Shown in pieces: positions 34,581 through 43,524 of a stretch of 64,000 nucleotides of DNA. The notes under the pieces were generated by a model, which made no database searches, was not told the origin of the DNA, and saw only the letters and a program-made list of their open reading frames with translations. Position numbers and translations under genes: made by a program. Source of the stretch: Pseudomonas kermanshahensis (GTDB lineage: Bacteria > Pseudomonadota > Gammaproteobacteria > Pseudomonadales > Pseudomonadaceae); contig NZ_JABWRY020000001.1 in the NCBI RefSeq assembly GCF_014269205.2, positions 2,232,001 to 2,296,000 on the forward strand, in the 5' to 3' direction. How positions within the stretch are numbered: the stretch's first letter is position 1; each line of letters starts with the position of its first letter.

Positions 34581-35972
34581 ATGCAAACAGACAAAAACAA
34601 TTTGAGTCATGGATTGAAATCGCGGCATGTCACCATGCTGTCCATTGCCGGGGTGATCGGCGCCGGCCTGTTCGTTGGCTCTGGGCGGGCCATCGCCGAA
34701 GCCGGGCCTGCAACCATCCTGGCCTATATCCTGGCGGGCGGGTTGGTGGTGCTGGTGATGCGCATGCTGGCGGAAATGGCAGTCGCTTCGCCGGACACCG
34801 GCTCGTTCTCCACCTATGCCGACCTTGCCATCGGCAAGTGGGCCGGCTACACCATCGGTTGGCTGTACTGGTGGTTCTGGGTGTTGATCATCCCCATCGA
34901 AGCCAACATTGCCGCCACCATCATCAACACCTACGTGCCGCAGATGGAGATCTGGGTATTGTCGTTGGTGATTACGCTGCTGCTGACCGCCACCAACCTG
35001 TTCAGCGTGAAAAACTACGGTGAATTCGAGTTCTGGCTGGCGCTGGTGAAGGTCATTGCCATCGTCGCCTTCATCATTCTGGGTGCCTGTGCCATTTTCG
35101 GCCTGCTGCCCAGCTCCGGTGTCAGCGGTGTTTCGCGCCTGTGGGATACCGGTGGGTTCATGCCCAACGGCTTCGGCGCGGTGCTCAGCGCCATGCTGAT
35201 CACCATGTTCTCGTTCCTTGGGGCCGAGGTGGTGACCATTGCCGCTGCAGAGTCCGACGAGGCGGGCAAGCACATCTCCAAGGCCACCAACTCGGTGATC
35301 TGGCGGATCACGCTGTTCTACATCCTGTCGATCTTCATCGTCATCGCGCTGGTGCCTTGGACCGACCCACGGCTGGCCACTGAAGGCTCGTATGTCACGG
35401 TGCTGGATACGCTCGGCGTGCCGCATGCCAAGGCCATCATCGACTTCGTCGTGCTGACTTCGGTGACCAGCTGCCTGAACTCGTCGTTGTACACCGCCTC
35501 ACGCATGGTCTATTCGTTGAGCCGCCGTGGTGACGCGCCGGCCTGTGCGCAGGTGACCAGCCGCAGCGGTACGCCGATTGTCGCGGTGCTGTTGTCTACC
35601 GGGGCGGCGTTCCTGGCGGTAATCGCCAACTACCTGGTGCCGGCCAAGGTGTTCGGCTTCCTGATGGCCAGCTCCGGCGCCATTGCCTTGCTGGTTTATC
35701 TGGTTATCGCCATTTCCCAGCTGCGCCTGCGCAAGCGCCTGACCGCCCAGGGCAAGACGCTGAGCTACCGCATGTGGCTGTTCCCGTGGCTGACCTGGGG
35801 CGTGATCCTGTTCATCAGCAGCGTGCTGGTGCTGATGCTGTTCCGCCCGGATCATCGCCTTGAAGTGGTTTCGACAATGGTGCTGGCGGTGTTCGTGGTG
35901 TGCTCGGGGTTGTTGATCACCCGCCGACGGGCGCGGGTGGCGCAAGGCAGTGCTGTGGGGCAGGGCGCCTAG
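34581..35972 (+). CDS. gabP: GABA permease-like APC transporter of the glutarate locus
   Basis: This 463-aa inner-membrane transporter has about twelve hydrophobic segments. The TM1 motif is SRHVTMLSIAGVIGAGLFVGSG, and FSFLGAEVVTIAAAESDEAGKHISKATNS is the AAT-family consensus segment. It follows glaH-lhgO as gabP does in enterobacteria, where gabDT lie between; here gabD and gabT are absent. In this setting it may take up glutarate-pathway precursors such as 5-aminovalerate or GABA. An AAGAAGGTAAG ribosome site precedes the ATG. Confidence 0.88.
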   Translation: MQTDKNNLSHGLKSRHVTMLSIAGVIGAGLFVGSGRAIAEAGPATILAYILAGGLVVLVMRMLAEMAVASPDTGSFSTYADLAIGKWAGYTIGWLYWWFWVLIIPIEANIAATIINTYVPQMEIWVLSLVITLLLTATNLFSVKNYGEFEFWLALVKVIAIVAFIILGACAIFGLLPSSGVSGVSRLWDTGGFMPNGFGAVLSAMLITMFSFLGAEVVTIAAAESDEAGKHISKATNSVIWRITLFYILSIFIVIALVPWTDPRLATEGSYVTVLDTLGVPHAKAIIDFVVLTSVTSCLNSSLYTASRMVYSLSRRGDAPACAQVTSRSGTPIVAVLLSTGAAFLAVIANYLVPAKVFGFLMASSGAIALLVYLVIAISQLRLRKRLTAQGKTLSYRMWLFPWLTWGVILFISSVLVLMLFRPDHRLEVVSTMVLAVFVVCSGLLITRRRARVAQGSAVGQGA

Positions 35973-36091
35973 GCGCCCGAAACACCCTGAACAGACGAAC
36001 GTTGCATCACAGACGAGCAAGATCCATCAGGCTGTGAGAGGATGACCGCCACCTCCACGGCTCGGCCACAGGACCCCAGAACTCAAGCCTG

Positions 36092-36985
36092 ATGAAGACT
36101 CCAAAAAGAATCGAACCCCTGATCGAAGACGGCCTGGTCGACGAAGTACTGCGACCTTTGATGAGCGGCAAGGAAGCAGCCGTCTACGTGGTGCGTTGCG
36201 GTACCCAAGTGCGCTGCGCCAAGGTCTACAAAGAAGCCAACAAACGTAGCTTTCGCCAAGCCGCCGAGTACCAGGAAGGCCGCAAGGTCCGCAACAGCCG
36301 CCAGGCCCGGGCCATGGCCAAAGGCTCCAAATACGGCCGCAAAGAGGCCGAGGACGCCTGGCAGAACGCCGAAGTGGCGGCCCTGTTCCGCCTGGCCAGT
36401 GCCGGTGTCCGGGTGCCCAAGCCTTATGATTTCCAGGATGGCGTACTGTTGATGGAGCTGGTGACGGACGCCGATGGCGATGCCGCGCCACGCCTGAACG
36501 ACGTGCACCTGGAAGCCGACGAGGCCCGCGAGTTCCATGCATTCGTCGTCCGCCAGATCGTGTTGATGCTGTGCGCGGGGCTGGTGCATGGTGACTTGTC
36601 CGAGTTCAACGTGTTGCTTGGCCCTGAAGGCCCGGTGATCATCGACTTGCCGCAGGCGGTGGATGCGGCCGGTAACAACCATGCGTTCAGCATGTTGCAA
36701 CGTGATGTGGGCAACATGGCGCTGTACTTCGGCCGCTTCGCCCCAGAGCTCAAGAGCACCCGTTACGCGCAGGAAATGTGGGCGTTGTACGAGGCCGGCG
36801 AGCTGAAACCGGACAGCCCGCTGACCGGCGAGTACGAGGAGGATGACGAGGCTGCCGACGTGGATGGCGTGCTGCGCGAAATCGACGCCGCACGGCTCGA
36901 CGACGCCCGCCGCCGAGCGGCGCTGGCCGATGCCGAGCGCGGTCCGGTCAAGGGCGAAGAACCGCCACCGCCCTGGTTGCAGTAA
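36092..36985 (+). CDS. RIO1-like serine protein kinase
   Basis: The 297-aa protein has RIO-kinase signatures. K44 in CAKVYKE is the ATP-binding lysine, HGDLSEFNVLL (D168, N173) is the catalytic loop, and IIDLPQAVD (D185) replaces the usual DFG. RIO kinases are atypical kinases; the pseudomonad homologue PA4780 is described as an autophosphorylating kinase, but bacterial substrates are unknown. The C-terminal ~60 residues are acidic and disordered-looking (EYEEDDEAADVDG). It lies between gabP and the second hemB. Confidence 0.9.
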   Translation: MKTPKRIEPLIEDGLVDEVLRPLMSGKEAAVYVVRCGTQVRCAKVYKEANKRSFRQAAEYQEGRKVRNSRQARAMAKGSKYGRKEAEDAWQNAEVAALFRLASAGVRVPKPYDFQDGVLLMELVTDADGDAAPRLNDVHLEADEAREFHAFVVRQIVLMLCAGLVHGDLSEFNVLLGPEGPVIIDLPQAVDAAGNNHAFSMLQRDVGNMALYFGRFAPELKSTRYAQEMWALYEAGELKPDSPLTGEYEEDDEAADVDGVLREIDAARLDDARRRAALADAERGPVKGEEPPPPWLQ

Positions 36986-36996
36986 ACAGTCACCCA

Positions 36997-37034
36997 CAGG
37001 TACAGCGCCGCTTTTACCCAAAGCGCTGTACCTG
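36997..37034. terminator. Hairpin after the RIO kinase gene
   Basis: CAGGTACAGCGC and GCGCTGTACCTG form a perfect 12-bp stem with a 14-base loop. It starts 12 bases past the kinase stop. There is no T run, so it may instead be an RNA-stabilising hairpin. Confidence 0.55.
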
Positions 37035-37052
37035 ATGGGCGCCCCCACCCCT

Positions 37053-37077
37053 GTGGGAGCGGGTGTACCCGCGAAGG
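37053..37077. repeat. Single REP unit
   Basis: GTGGGAGCGGGTGTACCCGC followed by GAAGG is a REP unit of the same head type as the doublets elsewhere. It stands alone in the kinase-hemB gap. Confidence 0.85.
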
Positions 37078-37202
37078 GGCCGGCACATGCGCTGCAAATC
37101 TCCGCTATTACTCCCACCGCAAGACACAATCTCGTCATTCAGCCTTTTCACTGAAGCTCAACAGGCATATGGTGTACGCCGTCCATATTCCCTGGAGCTG
37201 TC

Positions 37203-38177
37203 ATGTCCAACCGTTTCCCCTCCGTTCGTCCGCGCCGTCTGCGCCAGAACGAATCCCTGCGCTCGATCTTCCAGGAAACCGAGTTTCGCCTTGAAGACCT
37301 GATCCTGCCGATCTTCGTCGAAGAAGGCATTGACGATTTCGTGCCGATCACCAGCATGCCTGGCGTCAACCGCATCCCTGAAAAGCTGCTGGCGCAGGAA
37401 ATCGAGCGCTACGCCCGCGCCGGCATCAAGTCGGTGATGACCTTTGGTGTCTCGCACCATCTGGACGAGGTTGGCAGTGACACCTGGAACGAAAACGGCC
37501 TGGTGGCGCGCATGGCGCGGATCTGCAAGGACACCGTGCCGGAAATGATCGTGATGTCCGACACCTGCTTCTGCGAATACACCAGCCATGGCCATTGCGG
37601 CGTGGTGCACGACCACGGCGTGGACAACGACGCCACCCTGGCCAACCTGGGCAAGCAGGCCGTGGTCGCGGCCGCAGCCGGTGCCGACTTCATCGCGCCA
37701 TCGGCGGCGATGGACGGTCAGGTCCAGGCAATTCGCGGCGCCCTGGATGCCGCAGGCTTCCATGACACTGCCATCATGGCTTACTCGACCAAGTTCGCCT
37801 CGTCGCTCTATGGCCCCTTCCGCGAAGCGGGCGGCACTGCGCTCAAAGGCGACCGCAAGAGCTACCAGATGAACCCGATGAACCGCCGCGAAGCCGTGCG
37901 CGAATCGTTGCTCGACGAGCAGGAAGGGGCCGATGTGCTGATGGTCAAGCCGGCCGGTGCCTACCTGGACGTGATCGCCGACATCCGCGCGGCCTCGCGC
38001 CTGCCGCTGGCGGCGTATCAGGTCAGTGGCGAGTACGCGATGATCAAGTTCGGCGGCCTCGCCGGTGCCATCGACGAAGGGCGCGTGGTGCGTGAGAGCA
38101 TCGGTGCCATCAAGCGCGCCGGCGCCGACCTGATCCTGACCTACTTCGCCATGGACCTGGCCCGCGAAGGCATCTGA
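37203..38177 (+). CDS. hemB: Porphobilinogen synthase, zinc-dependent type
   Basis: HemB joins two 5-aminolevulinate molecules into porphobilinogen in tetrapyrrole synthesis. The 324-aa protein has the Schiff-base lysines K197 (AYSTKFAS) and K249 (LMVKPAGAY). It also has the three zinc cysteines C122, C124 and C132 in [14 protein letters not shown], as in E. coli. The characterised P. aeruginosa HemB lacks these cysteines and uses magnesium. This gene, away from other heme genes, is therefore probably a second isozyme. An inverted repeat follows. Confidence 0.95.
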   Translation: MSNRFPSVRPRRLRQNESLRSIFQETEFRLEDLILPIFVEEGIDDFVPITSMPGVNRIPEKLLAQEIERYARAGIKSVMTFGVSHHLDEVGSDTWNENGLVARMARICKDTVPEMIVMSDTCFCEYTSHGHCGVVHDHGVDNDATLANLGKQAVVAAAAGADFIAPSAAMDGQVQAIRGALDAAGFHDTAIMAYSTKFASSLYGPFREAGGTALKGDRKSYQMNPMNRREAVRESLLDEQEGADVLMVKPAGAYLDVIADIRAASRLPLAAYQVSGEYAMIKFGGLAGAIDEGRVVRESIGAIKRAGADLILTYFAMDLAREGI

Positions 38178-38186
38178 TCAGTAGAA

Positions 38187-38219
38187 GGTATTCGCGGCCC
38201 TCCAAGGGCCGCGAATACC
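38187..38219. terminator. Perfect 14-bp inverted repeat after hemB
   Basis: GGTATTCGCGGCCC and GGGCCGCGAATACC pair perfectly around a TCCAA loop. It begins 10 bases past the hemB stop. No T run follows on the plus strand. Confidence 0.65.
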
Positions 38220-38319
38220 CGAAGATGGCCTCTAGCCACAAAAAATTTACTAAGCGCTGAATTATTTTGTGTCCCTTTGTCTCTGATGCCATAGAGCATT
38301 CAGTGACAAGGAAATGGGC

Positions 38320-39822
38320 ATGAAATCTCGCAAGAAAAGCGTCAAGCCAATTGGCTTGAAAGATATCACCATCGTCGACGACGCCAAGATGCGCAAAGCG
38401 ATCACCGCTGCCGCACTGGGCAACGCCATGGAGTGGTTCGACTTCGGCGTTTATGGCTTCGTTGCCTACGCGCTCGGCAAGGTGTTCTTCCCCAACGCCG
38501 ACCCCAGTGTGCAAATGATCGCCGCCCTGGCGACGTTCTCGGTACCGTTTCTGATTCGCCCGCTGGGCGGGTTGTTCTTCGGCGCCCTGGGCGACAAGTT
38601 CGGCCGGCAGAAGATTCTCGCCGCGACCATCGTGATCATGTCGTTGAGCACCTTTGCCATCGGCCTGATACCGTCTTACGCCACCATCGGCATCTGGGCG
38701 CCCATCCTGCTGTTGCTGGCCAAGATGGCCCAGGGCTTTTCGGTGGGCGGTGAATACACCGGGGCGTCGATTTTCGTTGCCGAGTACGCACCCGACCGCA
38801 AACGCGGCTTCCTCGGCAGCTGGCTGGATTTCGGCTCGATCGCAGGCTTTGTGCTCGGCGCAGGCGTGGTGGTGTTGATTTCCACCGTGCTGGGCGAGGA
38901 GAAGTTCCTTGAGTGGGGCTGGCGCCTGCCGTTCTTCCTGGCCCTGCCGCTGGGCATCATTGGTCTGTACCTGCGCCATGCGCTGGAAGAAACACCTGCG
39001 TTCCAGCAACACGTCGAGAAGCTTGAGCAGGGCGACCGCGAAGGCCTGGCCTCCGGCCCCAAGGTGTCGTTCAAGGAAGTCGCCACCCAACACTGGCGCA
39101 GCCTGGTGACTTGCATTGGCGTGGTGATCGCCACCAACGTCACCTACTACATGCTGCTCACCTACATGCCCAGCTACCTGTCGCACAACCTGCATTACAG
39201 CGAAGACCACGGGGTGCTGATCATCATTGCGATCATGGTCGGCATGCTGTTCGTGCAACCGATCATCGGCCTGCTCAGCGACAAGTTCGGCCGCCGGCCT
39301 TTCATCATGGTCGGCAGTGTCGGGCTGTTCGCGCTGGCCATTCCGGCCTTCATGCTGATCAACAGCGGTGCGCTCGGGCTGATCTTTGCCGGGCTGTTGA
39401 TCATTGCCGTGCTGCTGAACTTCTTTATCGGCGTGATGGCGTCGACGTTGCCGGCGATGTTCCCCACGCATATCCGCTACAGCGCGTTGGCCAGTGCCTT
39501 CAATATCTCGGTGCTGATCGCGGGGCTTACCCCGACCTTGGCGGCCTGGCTGGTGGAAAGCACGGGCAACCTGTACATGCCGGCGTATTACCTGATGGTG
39601 ATCGCGGCCATCGGCCTGATCACTGGCCTGACCATGAAAGAGACCGCCAACAAGCCGCTGCGCGGCGCAGCACCTGCCGCATCGGACATCGATGAAGCGC
39701 GCGAGCTGCTGCAGGAGCACCACGACAATATCGAGCAGAAGATCGAGGACATCGACACGCAGATCGCCGAGCTTGAGGCCAAGCGCAAACTGCTGGTGCA
39801 GCAACACCCGCGCATCGATTAA
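38320..39822 (+). CDS. ProP-like MFS osmolyte/proton symporter
   Basis: This roughly 500-aa major-facilitator transporter of the metabolite:H+ symporter group has twelve predicted helices. Motifs include GNAMEWFDFGVYGFVAYALG in TM1, GDKFGRQKILAATI in loop 2-3 and LSDKFGRRPFI in loop 8-9. The C-terminus is a long heptad-rich coiled coil (DEARELLQEHHDNIEQKIEDIDTQIAELEAKRKLL), which in E. coli ProP takes part in osmosensing. The ATG at 38320 is preferred over 38314 because AAGGAA is better placed for it. Likely substrates are proline or betaine. Confidence 0.9.
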   Translation: MKSRKKSVKPIGLKDITIVDDAKMRKAITAAALGNAMEWFDFGVYGFVAYALGKVFFPNADPSVQMIAALATFSVPFLIRPLGGLFFGALGDKFGRQKILAATIVIMSLSTFAIGLIPSYATIGIWAPILLLLAKMAQGFSVGGEYTGASIFVAEYAPDRKRGFLGSWLDFGSIAGFVLGAGVVVLISTVLGEEKFLEWGWRLPFFLALPLGIIGLYLRHALEETPAFQQHVEKLEQGDREGLASGPKVSFKEVATQHWRSLVTCIGVVIATNVTYYMLLTYMPSYLSHNLHYSEDHGVLIIIAIMVGMLFVQPIIGLLSDKFGRRPFIMVGSVGLFALAIPAFMLINSGALGLIFAGLLIIAVLLNFFIGVMASTLPAMFPTHIRYSALASAFNISVLIAGLTPTLAAWLVESTGNLYMPAYYLMVIAAIGLITGLTMKETANKPLRGAAPAASDIDEARELLQEHHDNIEQKIEDIDTQIAELEAKRKLLVQQHPRID

Positions 39823-39864
39823 GGGACGGGCCGAGGGTTCTTCGGCGCTACCCGCAGCGTTTGA

Positions 39865-40566
39865 TTAACGCGGCATGTAGCCGCGTTGCCATGAGCGCGG
39901 AATGAACCGAGTCACCAGGGCCAGCAGGCACGCCAGCGCGCAACTGCCTGCCAGCGCCTGCAGGCCCAGTTGGTGCTCAAGCCAGGCGCCCAGTGCGGCG
40001 CCCAGCAGCATGCCAGCCCAAGGCACCAGCTGTACTCGCCAGCCGTTGCGCCGCTCGCCCAGCAACCAGCGCCCCAAGCCGCGGCCGAAGCGGGACAGGG
40101 CGCCGGTGACATAGGTCAGGCCGATCGGCAGGCCATTCACCTGTTCGACCACGGCATTGATCATGCCCATCGCCAGCGTCGCTGCCAGCAGCGCCGGAAA
40201 GGTGGCTTGCAGGGGCCAGGCCGCCGCCATGCCAAGCAGTACGGCGACCACCAGCAGCACCGGCCAGGCGCGGCGTCGGCAGGCCCGGGCCAGTATCACG
40301 CCCAGCGCATTGCCTGCTACAAAGCCGAGCACCGCACCACTCAGGCGCAGCACCATGGCCAGGTCCGCCTCGCTGATGGCCACTGCCAGACGGGTGGTGT
40401 TGCCACTCATGAACGACACGAAATCACCCAGCGCCAGCAGGCCGATAGCATCCGTCATGCCGGCCAGTACCGACAGCGCGGCTACCAGCCCCAGGCCCAC
40501 GCGACCGCGCAGGGCCTGCAGCTTCAGCCGTCGTGCGTTGCGGGCGGGCAGTGCGTTGGGCAGCAT
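39865..40566 (-). CDS. DUF1275 (YoaK-family) membrane protein
   Basis: The 233-aa protein has about six membrane segments and the DUF1275 signatures AGMTDAIGLLALGDFVSFMSGNTTRLAV and GLPIGLTYVTGALSRFGRGLG. Function is unknown. The gene begins 2 bases after the stop of the riboflavin synthase gene on the same strand, so they are probably co-transcribed. The pairing invites a role in flavin or metabolite transport, but that is only a guess. Confidence 0.87.
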   Translation of the reverse strand: MLPNALPARNARRLKLQALRGRVGLGLVAALSVLAGMTDAIGLLALGDFVSFMSGNTTRLAVAISEADLAMVLRLSGAVLGFVAGNALGVILARACRRRAWPVLLVVAVLLGMAAAWPLQATFPALLAATLAMGMINAVVEQVNGLPIGLTYVTGALSRFGRGLGRWLLGERRNGWRVQLVPWAGMLLGAALGAWLEHQLGLQALAGSCALACLLALVTRFIPRSWQRGYMPR

Positions 40567-40568
40567 GC

Positions 40569-41198
40569 TCAGCGCAGCAGTGTTTCGCGGGCCAGCGTGC
40601 CCTTGAGCGTTCGCTCGACCACATCGACCAGCACCATGGTCTGGTGGTCCACTTCGATGTTGAGCAGCTCGCCAGCCTTGTAGTGGGCGAACGTGGTCTG
40701 GCGCAAGGTCTCGGGGATCAGGTTGATGGTGATGACATTGTCATCGACATCGGCGACGGTCAGGCTGCAACCGTTGACCCCCAGGAAGCCGCGGGGGAAT
40801 ACGTACTTGGCCCATTGCGCTGGCATGCGGAAACGGATGAACGCACCGGTCTCTTCGATCACCTGTTCGACGATCTCGGCGGTGGTGGCGATGTGCCCAG
40901 CCATCAGGTGGCCGCCAACCTCCGCGTTCATCTTCGCCGAGCGCTCGATGTTCACGCTTTGGCCGGCCGTCAGGCAGCGCAGGTTGGTGCGTTCGAGGGT
41001 GGCATTCATGGCGTCGAACTTCACCTGGGTGCCGTCGATCTCGGTGACGGACAGGCACGTGCCCTCGACACTGACGCTGGCGCCGATCTTGAGGTCGTCG
41101 AGCAGTTCAGGGGTGAGGTCGACGGTGAACTGCCGGTGGCCTGGGTAAGGGGTCACAGCAAGCAGCGGGCGAACGGCCTGGACGATGCCGGTGTACAT
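40569..41198 (-). CDS. ribE: Riboflavin synthase alpha subunit (probable second copy)
   Basis: Riboflavin synthase dismutates two 6,7-dimethyl-8-ribityllumazine molecules to riboflavin. The 209-aa protein has the two lumazine-binding repeats (MYTGIVQAVRPLL... and GHLMAGHIATTAEIVEQV...). The motifs are VEGTCLSVTEI in repeat 1 and VNGCSLTVADVD in repeat 2. No other rib gene and no FMN-riboswitch-sized leader is nearby, so the main ribDEB genes must lie elsewhere. It is the first gene of a unit with the DUF1275 gene. Confidence 0.92.
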   Translation of the reverse strand: MYTGIVQAVRPLLAVTPYPGHRQFTVDLTPELLDDLKIGASVSVEGTCLSVTEIDGTQVKFDAMNATLERTNLRCLTAGQSVNIERSAKMNAEVGGHLMAGHIATTAEIVEQVIEETGAFIRFRMPAQWAKYVFPRGFLGVNGCSLTVADVDDNVITINLIPETLRQTTFAHYKAGELLNIEVDHQTMVLVDVVERTLKGTLARETLLR

Positions 41199-41281
41199 GG
41201 AAATTGCTCCTGGGCACGGGAAAATGAAGTCCCCCGGAAGCTATGCCTCTGAAGCGGTAAAAGCAAGGCGGCCGCTGCCCC

Positions 41282-43348
41282 TCACACATGCCCGCTGCTG
41301 TTCACGATGCGCAGGCACAGCGCCTCGTACGGCTCCAGGTTGACCATCAAGCGCCCATCTTCGGTCAAATCCCCCTCGACCGTCTCGTTGATCATGTCCA
41401 CCACCGTTCCCGGTGTGAAGCCGGTCAAGAGCAGCTCCTCGGCAATGACCGTCTGGCCAAAGTTCAGTGCGCTGATCTGGATGCCGCGCCCCGCTGGCAG
41501 CTCGTGCACCATCACCAGCAAACCAGGGCTACTGACCTCGGGCACCAGCACTTGGCGGCTGGTGGCGATGCCATAGGCCTGGCGCACGGCCAGCAGTTTT
41601 TTCACCTTGCTGGCGAACGAGTCGCTGTTCTCGAGCTGGCTGTCGAGGCTGCCGTAGAGCGCCCGCGCCCGGGGCATGCCGCGCACCGACGCCTCGGCGT
41701 CGGGGGCGAGCCCGGCCAGGTCGTAGCCGCCACGGTGGATCCAGCGGGTGTCGCCATCGAGCATCCGTTCGGCCACCGCCTCGGCAGGCAAGGGCAGGGC
41801 GCCGACCAGGTCCCAGCCGGACAGTGCGACCACACCGGGCTGCATGGCGTTGTACATCACCAGCAGCAGGTGGATTTTCTGGATGCGCTCGATATCCGCT
41901 GCGTCGATCTGCGCAAGGTCGCGGATACCCAGCGCGGCGGTGATCAGGCTGGCGGTGGTGCAACTGATGCCATTGGTGACGAAGCGCAAGTTGTAGGGGG
42001 CATGTTCGCCAGACAAACGCTCATAGATTTCTTCGCGAATGTGCTCACGCAAGATACTGCCAGGCAGGGTCTGGCCCTTGAACAGGTACATGTCATGGGC
42101 ATGCAGCGTCCAGAAGTGCACCAGCTCGACGGTCAGCTCGTCATGGTTTTGCAGGGCGTGGATCAAGGACGCCGGGTCGATCCCAAACGCGTGCATTTCC
42201 TTGAGCATCAGGCGCAGGAACTCGGTGTCGCCGGTCAGCAGTGCATGCTGGTAGGCGGGGCGGGTGATGAAGTCATAGGACAGATCGGCGCCGCCCGTGG
42301 ACATCTGGGCAATGTCGTCGATTGTCAGGTTAAGCTCCTGAAAGCTGAACCCGCCCGCCTTGCGAATCATGCCGCCAATCAACTGGTTGCCGACGATCGA
42401 CAGCGGGTGGCTTTCGGACCAGGCGGTGCCCTGGAGCCGCGTTTCCACCCCGAGAAAACCATTGGCATCCAGGCGCAGGCCACGCGCGCCCAGGCAGTCC
42501 AGCGCATGCAGGGCATCCCCGATGATCATCTGCTGGGCGGCGAAGGTTGGGTCGAGCCAGTTGAGCGACGGCTGCCCTTCCTTGAAGTAGTGCAGGTACA
42601 CCCAGCGCCGGGTCTTGCCATCGACGCCGGTGATGGGCGGGGTGACGCTCCAGTCGGTCTCCTTGACCCCAGGCTCGAAGAAGATCACCCGCTGCAACTG
42701 ACCGACGATGTAGTGGCGGGCCTTGAGCTCGTCGCACACAGCCGGCAACAGGTTGACCGCATCACGGCCTGCCGGCACCTCGGGCAGCAGCGGCCAGTCT
42801 TCCTCGCGCACTTCGACCATGTGGTAGAGCCCAGGGTAGGCCCCGTGTGCCAGCTCAGCCAGGCGGAAGTCGGCACCTTTGCCGGTGTGCGAAGGGATCA
42901 GGTCATCGATGGTCACAGCGTTGTGCGCAGCGGCCATGCGGCTCATCTGGATCAAGTCCTGCTCGCTGCCGTAGAGCGGGTCGATGCCGAAGCTGATGCG
43001 GTCGAAGTTACCGTCCACGCTGGGGGTGAACTCGCGGCCACGCACGCCGCCGGACTGTTTGATCGGGCCAGTGTGCACGCCTTGTATGCCAATTTCCGAC
43101 AAACGCTTCCACAGCGCCTCGTGGGCCAAGGCCGCCAGCACCGAGCCGCCCTCTGGGGCAATGATGGCGTCGGGGTAGACCGTGAGCCACACCGAGGCGA
43201 TTTCAGTGGCGCGGCGGGGCTGGGCTTCGGCGTAGGGGTTCTGCCACAGGCGCGATTGCCCCGAATACAGGCGAGCCCGTTCCTGGGAGGCCTTGAGCAT
43301 GGAACGGTCCTCGAGCCACTTGATGTATGACGGGTCGGGTTGGGTCAT
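41282..43348 (-). CDS. GH13-family glucosyltransferase/phosphorylase, trehalose-synthase-like
   Basis: The 688-aa protein starts at [16 protein letters not shown] behind AGAGGA. It has the four GH13 blocks: [18 protein letters not shown] (nucleophile D), FSFQELNL (acid/base E) and LQNHDELT (third acid). It ends with a beta-sandwich C-domain. It resembles maltose alpha-D-glucosyltransferases (trehalose synthases), but the N-terminus and the HTGKG motif differ from classic TreS. Substrate is not certain. It stands alone between a LysR gene and riboflavin synthase, not in a glycogen/trehalose cluster. Confidence 0.8.
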   Translation of the reverse strand: MTQPDPSYIKWLEDRSMLKASQERARLYSGQSRLWQNPYAEAQPRRATEIASVWLTVYPDAIIAPEGGSVLAALAHEALWKRLSEIGIQGVHTGPIKQSGGVRGREFTPSVDGNFDRISFGIDPLYGSEQDLIQMSRMAAAHNAVTIDDLIPSHTGKGADFRLAELAHGAYPGLYHMVEVREEDWPLLPEVPAGRDAVNLLPAVCDELKARHYIVGQLQRVIFFEPGVKETDWSVTPPITGVDGKTRRWVYLHYFKEGQPSLNWLDPTFAAQQMIIGDALHALDCLGARGLRLDANGFLGVETRLQGTAWSESHPLSIVGNQLIGGMIRKAGGFSFQELNLTIDDIAQMSTGGADLSYDFITRPAYQHALLTGDTEFLRLMLKEMHAFGIDPASLIHALQNHDELTVELVHFWTLHAHDMYLFKGQTLPGSILREHIREEIYERLSGEHAPYNLRFVTNGISCTTASLITAALGIRDLAQIDAADIERIQKIHLLLVMYNAMQPGVVALSGWDLVGALPLPAEAVAERMLDGDTRWIHRGGYDLAGLAPDAEASVRGMPRARALYGSLDSQLENSDSFASKVKKLLAVRQAYGIATSRQVLVPEVSSPGLLVMVHELPAGRGIQISALNFGQTVIAEELLLTGFTPGTVVDMINETVEGDLTEDGRLMVNLEPYEALCLRIVNSSGHV

Positions 43349-43440
43349 CTCGCGTCCTCTCTGCGTGTCGGCACCGGCCACAGTTATGACGGCGTTGCAG
43401 GCGGAACGTTCGGATCAGGTCTACGCCTCCTGCACGTTTT

Positions 43441-43489
43441 GTGTGTAGGAGCGGCCTTGCGTCGCGAAAGGGCTGCGAAGCAGCCCCAG
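43441..43489. repeat. REP-like element
   Basis: GTAGGAGCGGCCTTGCGTCGCGAAAG followed by GGGCTGCGAAGCAGCCCC is a variant REP unit with its side hairpin. It lies between the GH13 gene and the LysR gene. Confidence 0.75.
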
Positions 43490-43524
43490 GGACGCGTATT
43501 CCGTGAGGTCGGCAACCCAGCGGT

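Noticed and set aside
41288..43330. 680-aa plus-strand open frame opposite the GH13 gene
   Set aside because: The sequence is His/Val/Gln-rich without motifs, while the minus strand carries all four GH13 blocks.
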